Assembly (NCBI GenBank): GCA_910577115.1
Contig: CAJTMC010000006.1
Location: 44,681 to 108,680 of the forward strand
Reading direction: 5' to 3'
Origin: an uncultured Lachnospiraceae bacterium
GTDB lineage: Bacteria > Bacillota > Clostridia > Lachnospirales > Lachnospiraceae
DNA length: 64,000 bases
Shown here: positions 1-7,616 of the stretch, one piece after another
Numbering within the stretch: the first letter of the stretch is position 1
How the letters are laid out: each line of letters starts with the position of its first letter
Program-made: the position numbers and the translations under genes
Notes under the pieces: model-generated
Databases searched by the model: none
The model's input: only the letters and a program-made list of their open reading frames with translations
Told to the model about the DNA's origin: nothing

Positions 1-294
1 GCAACCGGCATTCAGGAGGTAGCGCCTGTTGTGTCGCCAATCAGTGCAATTGGCAAGATGAACAATAATTTTTCAATGCCAAAGCCTGTGGTCAATTCGC
101 AGTCCGGCCAGGTTGTAAGACCAAGGCCGCAGGCGCCGCAGGGGCTGAATGTGATACAGCCGAATCAAAATCCGAACGCAGGCGCAGGCAATCCTTCCGC
201 GCCGCAAAAACCGATTCAGGGAATTAAGCCGACAGGCGATTTAAGCAGTAATGTAAGGGAAAAGACCTTGAAGATACCGGATTTTTTGAAATAA
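1..294 (+). CDS. ftsZ: Cell division protein FtsZ, C-terminal tail (partial)
   Basis: The window opens inside this gene, and the last 97 residues are visible. They form a low-complexity Pro/Asn/Gln-rich linker followed by a short conserved end, LKIPDFLK. This matches the C-terminal peptide by which FtsZ, the tubulin-like Z-ring GTPase, binds FtsA, SepF and other partners. The GTPase domain lies upstream of the window. The identification is supported by the next genes, since ftsZ-spoIIGA-sigE-sigG is a standard Firmicutes order. A stem-loop terminator follows about 45 bases after the stop. The upstream extent cannot be judged. Confidence 0.85.
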   Translation, partial: ATGIQEVAPVVSPISAIGKMNNNFSMPKPVVNSQSGQVVRPRPQAPQGLNVIQPNQNPNAGAGNPSAPQKPIQGIKPTGDLSSNVREKTLKIPDFLK

Positions 295-316
295 AAGAAT
301 TTTGAAATAAAAGAAA

Positions 317-382
317 AGTCGAAAAATAACTATAATTTAGTCTCATGCTTTGACAAAAAAAGCATGGGACTTTTTGTATACT
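317..382 (+). promoter_or_regulatory. Spo0A-type promoter of spoIIGA-sigE
   Basis: TTGACA at 350-355 and TATACT at 377-382 are separated by 21 bases, longer than the usual 17. The Bacillus spoIIG promoter is known for a similarly long spacer and depends on phosphorylated Spo0A. AGTCGAA at 317-323 and the complement of TTTGACA (TGTCAAA) at 349-355 each differ by one base from the Spo0A box TGTCGAA. The second overlaps the -35, as in Bacillus. Assignment to Spo0A is inference. Confidence 0.6.
339..375 (+). terminator. Intrinsic terminator of ftsZ
   Basis: A 13-bp stem (339-351 with 359-371, one G-U pair) with a 7-base loop is followed by TTTTT at 371-375. Its stem and loop contain the -35 and Spo0A-like box of the downstream spoIIGA promoter, so terminator and promoter share bases. 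Confidence 0.75.
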
Positions 383-417
383 GATTATGTTGATTGGCAC
401 TGATGGAGGTGATTGGA

Positions 418-1185
418 ATTTATGAGGTATACGTTGATGTTTATTTCATAGAAAATGTGCTGCTTGATATGCTTGTCCTTTTGTCAGTGGCGCTTTTGCT
501 TGGGAAAAAGCCTGTGCTGTGGCGGCTTATTTTGGCCTCGGTTTTGGGCGGAGCGGGAGCTGTGCTGATTTTGTGGGCAGGGCTTCGCTACGGAATTGTT
601 TATATTTTATCAGTGCTTTTCCTTGACATGGCAATGTGCCTGCTTTTGTTTTCCGACATCAGACAGATGCTGGTGCAGGTGGTTTATTTTCACAGTCTTT
701 GCTTTATTTACACGAAAATCGGCAGTTGTATGGCGGCGCTTGGATTCGGGCATTTTGAAAGAACTGCGGCATCTGTGCTGCTTGTGGCGGCAGTGATTTT
801 TGTAGGTGCATATAAAAAGAGGCTTGAGAAAAAGCGATTGTATCAGGTGCGTATTGTGGAAGGCGGAAAGCAGCTTCACTTTCAGGCGCTTTTTGATACG
901 GGAAATTCACTTACGGATCCCTATACGGGAAAGCCTGTGTCAATTGTTGAAGAAAATGAGGATATCCTTTGCTGGCTGCACACAAAGCCGCAGAAGTATC
1001 GTGTGATTCCGTTTCGCAGTATTGGAAAGGATAACGGACTTTTGGAGGGGACACAAGTAGATGAGCTGATCATTTGCGGTAAGGATGGACAAAAAGTAGA
1101 GAAGGACGCTGTAATAGCGCTTTATAAAGGTAGACTGTCGGGGGATGGTTCCTTTCAGATGATATTAAATCAGGGTTTGTTCTGA
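418..1185 (+). CDS. spoIIGA: SpoIIGA, pro-sigma-E processing peptidase
   Basis: This is the membrane aspartic protease that removes the pro-sequence of sigma-E in the mother cell. The N-terminal half is strongly hydrophobic, with about five membrane spans. The C-terminal half carries the aspartyl-protease signature DTGNSLTDP, with its catalytic Asp. The start is unusual. GGAGGTG at 405-411 lies 6 bases before an in-frame ATT at 418, which gives an N-terminus (M)YEVYVD that lines up with B. subtilis MKIYLD. In-frame alternatives are TTG 394, ATG 403 and GTG 409, which lie upstream of or inside that ribosome-binding site. An out-of-frame ATG at 422 opens only a 9-codon ORF. The gene precedes sigE by 18 bases, as expected for the spoIIG operon. 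Function is near certain; the start is not. Confidence 0.9.
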   Translation: MYEVYVDVYFIENVLLDMLVLLSVALLLGKKPVLWRLILASVLGGAGAVLILWAGLRYGIVYILSVLFLDMAMCLLLFSDIRQMLVQVVYFHSLCFIYTKIGSCMAALGFGHFERTAASVLLVAAVIFVGAYKKRLEKKRLYQVRIVEGGKQLHFQALFDTGNSLTDPYTGKPVSIVEENEDILCWLHTKPQKYRVIPFRSIGKDNGLLEGTQVDELIICGKDGQKVEKDAVIALYKGRLSGDGSFQMILNQGLF

Positions 1186-1203
1186 GCAAGGAGGAGAGAA
1201 AAG

Positions 1204-1935
1204 ATGATAATCAAGCTATACCTGCCGGGGAAAATGAGACTGTGCCTAAAGAAAAATAACCAAAAAAATACGGGTAATAATGAGATTCATTATATCGGAG
1301 GTTCCGAGGTGCTTCCTGCTCCGCTTGACAGCGAGGAGGAAAATGAGATGATAAACGGTTTGGAGGGAGAAAATGCTAATGGGGCGCGTTCTACGCTGAT
1401 TGAACACAATCTAAGGCTTGTGGTCTACATCGCAAAGAAGTTTGACAATACGGGAGTCGGCGTGGAGGATTTGATTTCGATTGGTACAATCGGCTTGATT
1501 AAGGCAATCAATACCTTTAACAGAGATAAAAACATTAAGCTTGCAACCTATGCTTCAAGATGTATTGAAAATGAAATTCTGATGTATCTTAGAAGGAACA
1601 ACAAGACGAAGCTTGAGGTATCAATTGACGAGCCGCTTAATGTGGACTGGGACGGCAACGAGCTCTTGCTGTCGGATATTCTCGGAACGGACGAGGATGT
1701 GATTTACCGCGACGTGGAAAATGAGGTGGAGCGCAAACTTCTGAGAAAGGCGATTGGAAAGCTCGGAGAGCGGGAAAAGACGATTATCATGCTGCGGTTT
1801 GGATTAAACAATCCCAATGATACGGAGATGACGCAAAAGGAAGTAGCAGATTATCTCGGAATTTCGCAGTCTTATATTTCAAGACTGGAAAAGAAGATTA
1901 TGAAGCGGTTAAAGAAAGAGCTTGTTACATATTAA
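1204..1935 (+). CDS. sigE: RNA polymerase sporulation sigma factor sigma-E (pro-form)
   Basis: This is the mother-cell sigma factor made as an inactive precursor. The first ~29 residues are basic and hydrophobic and lead into [12 protein letters not shown], the conserved junction region of pro-sigma-E, where SpoIIGA cleaves. Region 2 ([24 protein letters not shown]) and the region 4 helix-turn-helix near the end ([20 protein letters not shown]) are intact. The length of 243 residues is usual. The ribosome-binding site aaggaggagag sits just before ATG 1204. The gene is probably co-transcribed with spoIIGA from the Spo0A-like promoter. Confidence 0.95.
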   Translation: MIIKLYLPGKMRLCLKKNNQKNTGNNEIHYIGGSEVLPAPLDSEEENEMINGLEGENANGARSTLIEHNLRLVVYIAKKFDNTGVGVEDLISIGTIGLIKAINTFNRDKNIKLATYASRCIENEILMYLRRNNKTKLEVSIDEPLNVDWDGNELLLSDILGTDEDVIYRDVENEVERKLLRKAIGKLGEREKTIIMLRFGLNNPNDTEMTQKEVADYLGISQSYISRLEKKIMKRLKKELVTY

Positions 1936-1950
1936 TCAAAAGTACTTCTT

Positions 1951-1980
1951 GTATACATATGTCCGGTACCGGCGAGATGC
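1951..1980 (+). promoter_or_regulatory. Possible sigma-F/G-type promoter of sigG
   Basis: GTATA at 1951-1955 is followed after exactly 15 bases by GGCGAGATGC at 1971-1980. This resembles the forespore consensus (GYATA, about 15 bases, GGnnAnA). The match to the last bases of the -10 is poor. Forespore expression of sigG is expected from biology, so the site is plausible but weakly supported. Confidence 0.4.
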
Positions 1981-2019
1981 GGGTGCAGAAGGCATAAGTA
2001 TATAGGAGGTATTTTTATT

Positions 2020-2802
2020 ATGGCTATAGGAAAAGTTGAAATATGCGGAGTAAACACGTCAAAGCTGCCGATTTTGAAAAATGAGGAGAAGGAGGCGCTG
2101 TTTGAAAGAATAGAGAATGGTGACAGGGAAGCAAGGGAGGAGTATATCAGAGGAAACCTGCGCCTTGTGTTGAGTGTGATTAAACGGTTTTCGCAGTCGA
2201 ATGAGAATGTGGACGATTTATTTCAGATTGGCTGCATAGGGTTAATCAAGGCGATTGATAATTTTGACAGCAGTTTAAATGTCAAATTTTCCACTTATGC
2301 GGTTCCTATGATTATTGGCGAAATTCGTCGGTTTTTGCGGGATTCGAGCAGCCCGATCCGGGTGAGCCGTTCGCTAAAGGATACGGCATACAAGGCGATT
2401 TATGCGAAGGAAAATCTGACCAAAAAGAATTTGCGCGAGCCGACGATTATGGAAATTTCGGAGGAGATTGGGATTCCGAAGGAAGATATTGTCTATGCGC
2501 TTGACGCAATTCAAAATCCGATGAGCCTGTACGAGCCGGTTTATACGGAGGGCGGCGATACGTTGTATGTAATGGATCAAATCAGCGACAAGAAGTGCAA
2601 GGAGGAAAACTGGATTGAAAACATTTCGCTCAGCGAGGCGATGAAGCGGCTTGACGAGCGGGAGAATGAGATTATCATGCTGCGGTTTTTTGAGGGAAAG
2701 ACGCAGATGGAGGTGGCGGAGTATATTGGGATTTCGCAGGCGCAGGTGTCACGTCTTGAGAAAAATGCGCTCCGGACGATGAAAAAGTATCTTGTTTTTT
2801 AA
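2020..2802 (+). CDS. sigG: RNA polymerase forespore sigma factor sigma-G
   Basis: Late forespore sigma factor of 260 residues. The N-terminus KVEICGVNTSKLPILKNEE is the hallmark start of sigma-G. Region 2 (RLVLSVIKRFSQSNENVDDL), region 3 (IRVSRSLKD) and a region 4 helix-turn-helix (TQMEVAEYIGISQAQVSRLE) follow. The ribosome-binding site is aggaggt upstream of ATG 2020. It lies directly after sigE, as in Bacillus and many Clostridia, and a sigma-F/G-like promoter may lie in the 84-base gap. Confidence 0.96.
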   Translation: MAIGKVEICGVNTSKLPILKNEEKEALFERIENGDREAREEYIRGNLRLVLSVIKRFSQSNENVDDLFQIGCIGLIKAIDNFDSSLNVKFSTYAVPMIIGEIRRFLRDSSSPIRVSRSLKDTAYKAIYAKENLTKKNLREPTIMEISEEIGIPKEDIVYALDAIQNPMSLYEPVYTEGGDTLYVMDQISDKKCKEENWIENISLSEAMKRLDERENEIIMLRFFEGKTQMEVAEYIGISQAQVSRLEKNALRTMKKYLVF

Positions 2803-2959
2803 GTCTGTAAATGGAAAGCGGAAAGATACGCTATTGACGAATTGGAAAAAACAATTTAAAATAGTTTATAGTAGCAAAACTTTATGTAAAAGATTTACTT
2901 GTACAAATCAAACAGATGTTTTGGGTATTCAGGTTCTGTCTAAAATAAAAGCTTTTCTC

Positions 2960-2981
2960 CCCCTGCAATCCTATGCAGGGG
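2960..2981 (+). terminator. Stem-loop after sigG, weak terminator
   Basis: CCCCTGCA (2960-2967) pairs with TGCAGGGG (2974-2981) around a 6-base loop and is followed by taacttttg. The U-tract is short and interrupted. It is the only hairpin seen in the 225-base gap between sigG and the phosphopantetheinyl transferase. Confidence 0.35.
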
Positions 2982-3027
2982 TAACTTTTGATAATGGTGG
3001 GCAGTTTTCCGGCGGGAGGGAAGGCAT

Positions 3028-3729
3028 ATGAAAATTTATGCGGCAAGGGTCTGTGAGATACCAGACGGGCTTTGCGGGCGCCTTTTTCCTCTGTTGGACA
3101 GGAGAAGACAGGAGAAGGTAACTGCCCTGAAAAATGAAAAAGAACGATTGCGGAGTATTTATGCGGGACTTCTTCTGCGGCATGCATTTTTGGCGGAAGG
3201 ACATTGTGAGGAAATGTGGCAGCGCATTGAAATCGTGGAGGGAAGTCATGGAAAGCCGTATTTGCCAAATTGTACGGATTTCTACTATTCCCTTTCTCAT
3301 TCGGGTGAATGGGTTATCTGCGCGGTGGACGATATTGAGACAGGTGCGGACATTCAGGAAGTGGGAGCGCTGAAGCTGGCGGTTGCAAAAAGATTTTATT
3401 CCGATGAAGAGTATCACAGGCTGTTGCAGTATCAGTCAGAACCAGACAGACAGACGATGGATTTGTACAGAATATGGGCTGCAAAAGAAAGTTGTGTCAA
3501 GCTTACGGGAAGGGGTATCGGTGCAGGTATTCACAGATATGTTACGGACAGCGCTTACACGCATATAAATGATATAGAGGAAAACACACTCTGCTTTGTA
3601 AGACTGTATGAGAGCATACAGGGTTACGTGATATGTGTATGCAGCAGTCGTGAGTGCTTTCCAGAGCATATCATAATAACGGACTTGACGAACAATATGT
3701 TCAACATGGGAGGAGAAGGAACATGCTAA
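3028..3729 (+). CDS. 4'-phosphopantetheinyl transferase (Sfp type)
   Basis: This enzyme would transfer the phosphopantetheine arm of CoA to a serine of a carrier protein. Visible family signatures are the early RRRQEKV basic stretch, YYSLSHSGEWVICAV, the metal-binding GADIQEV segment and WAAKESCVKLTGRGI. The length of 233 residues matches Sfp-like enzymes. The start at ATG 3028 follows gggagggaagg. No NRPS, PKS or acyl carrier protein gene is nearby, so the substrate is unknown. The 3' end overlaps the next gene by 7 bases, suggesting translational coupling to the CRP-like protein. Confidence 0.85.
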   Translation: MKIYAARVCEIPDGLCGRLFPLLDRRRQEKVTALKNEKERLRSIYAGLLLRHAFLAEGHCEEMWQRIEIVEGSHGKPYLPNCTDFYYSLSHSGEWVICAVDDIETGADIQEVGALKLAVAKRFYSDEEYHRLLQYQSEPDRQTMDLYRIWAAKESCVKLTGRGIGAGIHRYVTDSAYTHINDIEENTLCFVRLYESIQGYVICVCSSRECFPEHIIITDLTNNMFNMGGEGTC

Positions 3730-6044
3730 AAGAAATAGGGAAGAATGTGGTCAAAAAAGGTGAGGTCATATTCGCAAAGGGCGAGAGGATCACACAGATC
3801 GGAATTCTTCTTGCAGGAAAGGTTGTCATGCAGGGAGAGTATTACCGGATTGTGAGGGCGCAGGGTACATATTTGGCGTTAAACAGAATGAATGATGAGG
3901 TATACAACGCAACTTATACGGCAATTGAGGACTCCGTTGTCTATGCCCTTCCGGTGCAGGGAGAAGGAACGCTGCGCAACATTATCGCAAAGAATGCGGA
4001 CTACCGTGCGATTATGATTTCGTCGCAGTTTAAGAATGCACTGGAGGTATACAGAATCAAGACCAGCCTGGCAGACAGGGCAGAGCGGCTTTTTAATTTC
4101 GTAAGAAAAAGTTATGAGGACTACAAAACATTCTGCAAGGATTTTGGCGTGGCAGTGATGGGACTTGAGGAGCTCGAACAACTGCAGCCTTATCAGGCGC
4201 TTCTTGATATTAATGAATACAGAATGCCCTATTATGAGGAGGGCGCCAAGATTCCGCTCAGTGCAAATAAGCAGTATTTTTCATACAGTGAGGAAATGGT
4301 CAATTTTCAGGTGAATGAAATCATAACGCTTGTGGCGTCTTTTCGTGAGGACTGCGGTGCGATGATTGATTATATCAAAGGGATTATTGATATTTTGGGA
4401 CTTCGCCCGAGACAAAATCTTTTTGAGTATATTTGCGCAAAGGCGCAGGAAGTGAAGAAAAAGGATGACCTTCCGGCAGAACTGACAGAACTGCTAAAAA
4501 CGATTTTAGACGAGTTGGAATTTCAGTATGGTGCGCTCAGACAGCAGCTCGGAGGCATGCAAAAGCTTGATACGACAGCCTTAAAAGATGCAATGGCAGC
4601 GCTTGCGGGAAAAGAGGTCATTGCGAAGGAAGAGAAGACAAAGGAAGAGCGGGAAAAGGAGATTGAAAGGGATGTGGCATCACTTCCCAATTCGTTAGAT
4701 CAGATTTTACGATTTGCGCCAATCAGTGACGAGGATAAAGAGAAGTTAAAAACGAATATTGACCATCTTGTGGAGGTGCCGGACAGACTTTCGGCAGAAG
4801 ACGATGTCAAGAAGGCCAAAAAGACGATTACGCCGATTGTGTTTAAGCTTTACCTTGCATGCTACCGCAAAATCAGGGAAGGGCTGATAGCGCCGCCGAA
4901 GGCTGTGGAGCTTTTTATGAATTACGGCTATATTGATGAACGGCTTTTGGATCCGGAGCACCTTGAATTTTTGTGTGGTATCGAGTATGAGGAAAATGAA
5001 GGACCATGTAAGGTTGTCAGCATGATGGAATGGCTCGATATGATTAAAGAGGGTAAGAGAGAGCCTTCTAAGAGTGAGTTTGACGAGGATTATGTAGAGA
5101 ACCTACGTTCGCTGAAAAAACAGGGTGAAATTACGGAGAAAGAGCAGAAGGTACTGCTGAATGACATGGATAAGCGTGTGGAATATGAGGTTATGAACAT
5201 GTTCATGAGTAATATGCGTACGCTTTATGGTCAGCCGTCGGCATATATGCCCGTTCTTTACAAAGAAGCGATATTTGGATATCTTGATAAAATACTTGTC
5301 ACAAAGCGCAGTATCAATGAGAGCGTAAAGAATCTGGTGAAGCTTGACTATTCCGTATTTTACAGGGAGGTTATCTATTCAAATACAGATCTCAAGATTA
5401 CAAATGAGACGGTTATGAAGAACGTGTATCCGGATGTAATTTTGTTTCCGCTTTTTGGAACAAACGCTGCCATGTGGCAGGAAATCGGCGGAAAGAACAA
5501 AGGCACGCCCGCGCGTTTCTGCTTTCCTGTGATGACAAGTACGAATATTGATGAGCTTATGGTGAAGATGCTTGGACGGTTCCGCTGGGAAATCTGCCGC
5601 TGCATACAGGGTATGGCATGGAATGACGTGAAAGTAAAGTCGCTTACTTCGGAGTATATGGATTATATTCAGTTTTACAGAAAGAACCGCGACCTTTCCG
5701 ACGAGGCGCGTGAGAAAGTGAAGCTTCAGATACAAAAGGCGAGAAACAACTCGCGTGAGATTTTCCTGATTGATTATGAATCATGGATTAAAAATGAGGC
5801 AAACGGTTCCATGAAGATGAACAAGGTGGCAAGGGAGATTATTGCAACTTATTGTCCGTTTGAGAAGTCACTGCGAACGAAGTTAAATTCCCAGCGCCCT
5901 TATGAGGTAGCGCAGGCGAGAAGCATGCGAAATGCCCAAAAGAAGAAACAGGAGTTTGAAGTTAAGATTAAGGCATTGCAGAAGGTGACGAGTGAGATAC
6001 CGAATGAGATGATGAATACGTATAAGTTTTATGCTGAGATGTAA
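3723..6044 (+). CDS. Large protein with N-terminal cyclic-nucleotide-binding-like domain
   Basis: A 773-residue protein starting at ATG 3723 behind ggaggagaagg. Residues ~8-105 form a CRP-like beta-roll (VVKKGEVIFAKGERITQIG, LLAGKVVMQG, then a turn and AIEDSVVYALP). The phosphate-binding cassette looks degenerate, because the usual GE..L...R.A signature is not present, so ordinary cAMP binding is doubtful. There is no CRP-type helix-turn-helix. The remaining ~650 residues are mostly charged and helical, with coiled-coil-prone stretches around 300-340 and at the C-terminus, and no recognised domain. No signal peptide or membrane segment is seen. The 7-base overlap with the phosphopantetheinyl transferase gene suggests a shared role. 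Function unknown. Confidence 0.7.
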   Translation: MLKEIGKNVVKKGEVIFAKGERITQIGILLAGKVVMQGEYYRIVRAQGTYLALNRMNDEVYNATYTAIEDSVVYALPVQGEGTLRNIIAKNADYRAIMISSQFKNALEVYRIKTSLADRAERLFNFVRKSYEDYKTFCKDFGVAVMGLEELEQLQPYQALLDINEYRMPYYEEGAKIPLSANKQYFSYSEEMVNFQVNEIITLVASFREDCGAMIDYIKGIIDILGLRPRQNLFEYICAKAQEVKKKDDLPAELTELLKTILDELEFQYGALRQQLGGMQKLDTTALKDAMAALAGKEVIAKEEKTKEEREKEIERDVASLPNSLDQILRFAPISDEDKEKLKTNIDHLVEVPDRLSAEDDVKKAKKTITPIVFKLYLACYRKIREGLIAPPKAVELFMNYGYIDERLLDPEHLEFLCGIEYEENEGPCKVVSMMEWLDMIKEGKREPSKSEFDEDYVENLRSLKKQGEITEKEQKVLLNDMDKRVEYEVMNMFMSNMRTLYGQPSAYMPVLYKEAIFGYLDKILVTKRSINESVKNLVKLDYSVFYREVIYSNTDLKITNETVMKNVYPDVILFPLFGTNAAMWQEIGGKNKGTPARFCFPVMTSTNIDELMVKMLGRFRWEICRCIQGMAWNDVKVKSLTSEYMDYIQFYRKNRDLSDEAREKVKLQIQKARNNSREIFLIDYESWIKNEANGSMKMNKVAREIIATYCPFEKSLRTKLNSQRPYEVAQARSMRNAQKKKQEFEVKIKALQKVTSEIPNEMMNTYKFYAEM

Positions 6045-6051
6045 GCGTGAT

Positions 6052-6094
6052 AATAAGTCAAGACTGCGGCTTAAGCCGGAAGTCTTGACTTATT
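6052..6094. terminator. Bidirectional terminator between convergent genes
   Basis: A perfect 14-bp inverted repeat (6052-6065 with 6081-6094) encloses a smaller palindrome and is followed on the plus strand by gtttt. It lies between the plus-strand CRP-like gene and the minus-strand MATE gene, whose stop codon (6071-6073) is in the loop. Confidence 0.8.
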
Positions 6095-7414
6095 GTTTTC
6101 ACGCCCGTAAATAAAGGCGGCAAATCCGGCGGATATAAACTCCGTAAAGCAGAATGCGTACCACACGCCGTCGGCGCCGTTAAATCTGCTGAACAAATAA
6201 GCTGCCGGCAGAATCACGGCTACGTATCTGAGCAGCGAGATAAAGAGCGACTGATATCCTTTTCCCAAGCCCTCCAGTGCGCCGGAGCAGGTGATGGAAA
6301 CGGCTGATATGACAAAGCCGAAGCTGATGATATGCAAAGCAGTCACTCCAATCGTGATGGTTTCCTGGCTGTTTGTAAACAACCCAATCAGCTGTTCGGG
6401 AATCAGCCATGACAAGAGCATACCAAGCAGCATAATTCCGATATTCATACGAAGTGCGGTATGATAAATCTTTTTCACGCGTCCATATTCTCCGGCTCCG
6501 AAATTATATCCCATCAGCGGCCGGATACCTTGAATAATTCCATTTGCAGTCAGATAGATAAAGGTCTGCAGCTTATAATATACGCCAAGAACAAGGACAT
6601 ATTTTTCCGAAAAACCGGCTAACAGCCCGTTTAATACGGAAATCAGGAGCGAGGGCAGCGCCAGATTCAGCGTTGCCGAAATCCCGATAGTATATAATTT
6701 TCGAACAATCGCGGGATCAAATTTCAAATACGTCCGGTTGAGCTTAATAGGTGTGTTGCCGAAGAAATAAAATAACAGGTATAATATTAAAGTGACACAC
6801 TGTCCGATTCCGGTAGCATATGCTGCCCCTGCGATGCCGAGAGCAGGGAAAAAACCAATTCCGAAAATCAAAACCGGATCTAATATAATATTCACAATAC
6901 AACCGCAGAGCATACTGAACATGGAAACGTTCATTTTACCAATTGACTGAAAAATTTTCTCATAGGATAATCCTAACATAATAACAGGAGAAAACAAAAA
7001 GGCTCTGTTGCAATAAAGCAGCGCAAGTCTTGTGATTTGGGCATCGGACGAAAAATTTTTTAAGAATGCAGGCATTCCCATAATGCACACAACCATGAGC
7101 AGCATGCCATGCAGGAAGCTGAGAACGGTTCCCTGCGTTGCCGCCTTGTTTGCCCGTATATTGTCACCGGCACCCAAATAAAATGCGATAATCGCATTCA
7201 TACCGACGCCAAAACCAATCGCAATCGCGTTAATCAGGTTCTGTACGGGATAGACAAGCGCCAGTGCAGTCATGGCATTTTCACTGACCTTTGCCACAAA
7301 GTAACTGTCAATAATGTTATATAGCGAATTGACAGCCATAGAAATTACCATTGGAAGTGACATCGACAAAACCAATGGCAGTATTTTTTTCTCTTTCATA
7401 AATGTCTGATTCAT
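6071..7414 (-). CDS. MATE family multidrug/Na+ antiporter
   Basis: A polytopic protein of 447 residues with about 12 hydrophobic spans and the MATE N-terminal pattern LVLSMSLPMVISMAVNSLYNIIDSYFV. MATE proteins export cationic drugs or metabolites using Na+ or H+ gradients. The start is ATG 7414, preceded on the minus strand by aaggaggag; an upstream in-frame extension has no such signal. It is monocistronic, bounded by a terminator on each side. Substrate cannot be read from sequence. A second, divergent MATE gene lies at 39805-41205. Confidence 0.9.
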   Translation of the reverse strand: MNQTFMKEKKILPLVLSMSLPMVISMAVNSLYNIIDSYFVAKVSENAMTALALVYPVQNLINAIAIGFGVGMNAIIAFYLGAGDNIRANKAATQGTVLSFLHGMLLMVVCIMGMPAFLKNFSSDAQITRLALLYCNRAFLFSPVIMLGLSYEKIFQSIGKMNVSMFSMLCGCIVNIILDPVLIFGIGFFPALGIAGAAYATGIGQCVTLILYLLFYFFGNTPIKLNRTYLKFDPAIVRKLYTIGISATLNLALPSLLISVLNGLLAGFSEKYVLVLGVYYKLQTFIYLTANGIIQGIRPLMGYNFGAGEYGRVKKIYHTALRMNIGIMLLGMLLSWLIPEQLIGLFTNSQETITIGVTALHIISFGFVISAVSITCSGALEGLGKGYQSLFISLLRYVAVILPAAYLFSRFNGADGVWYAFCFTEFISAGFAAFIYGRENNKSRLPA

Positions 7415-7501
7415 AAACAGTCTCCTCCTTGTCAATCAAAGCGCGGCTCTTGGCAAAATGACAGACGTTGGCACAATTTGCGCGTCGTCTTCGCCAAACA
7501 T

Positions 7502-7536
7502 AAAAAACCACACAACTACTTTGCGTAATTGTGTGG
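7502..7536 (-). terminator. Intrinsic terminator downstream of the CNNM gene
   Basis: On the minus strand an 8-bp stem (CCACACAA / TTGTGTGG) with a 13-base loop is followed by TTTTTT (7507-7502). It ends the CNNM transcript about 80 bases past its stop and isolates the MATE gene. Confidence 0.7.
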
Positions 7537-7616
7537 CGAAAAAAAGAAAATTTCTTGAAAAAATCCACTCCTGTAAAGGTTTTATAACAAACTTATATCA
7601 CATATTCAGGCGTATG

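Noticed and set aside
2792..3031. 79-codon plus-strand frame between sigG and the phosphopantetheinyl transferase
   Set aside because: It overlaps the sigG end, has no ribosome-binding site and covers a hairpin; the composition looks non-coding.
7317..7568. 83-codon minus-strand frame across the MATE start and terminator
   Set aside because: It runs through the terminator at 7502-7536 and the MATE ribosome-binding site, and resembles no protein.
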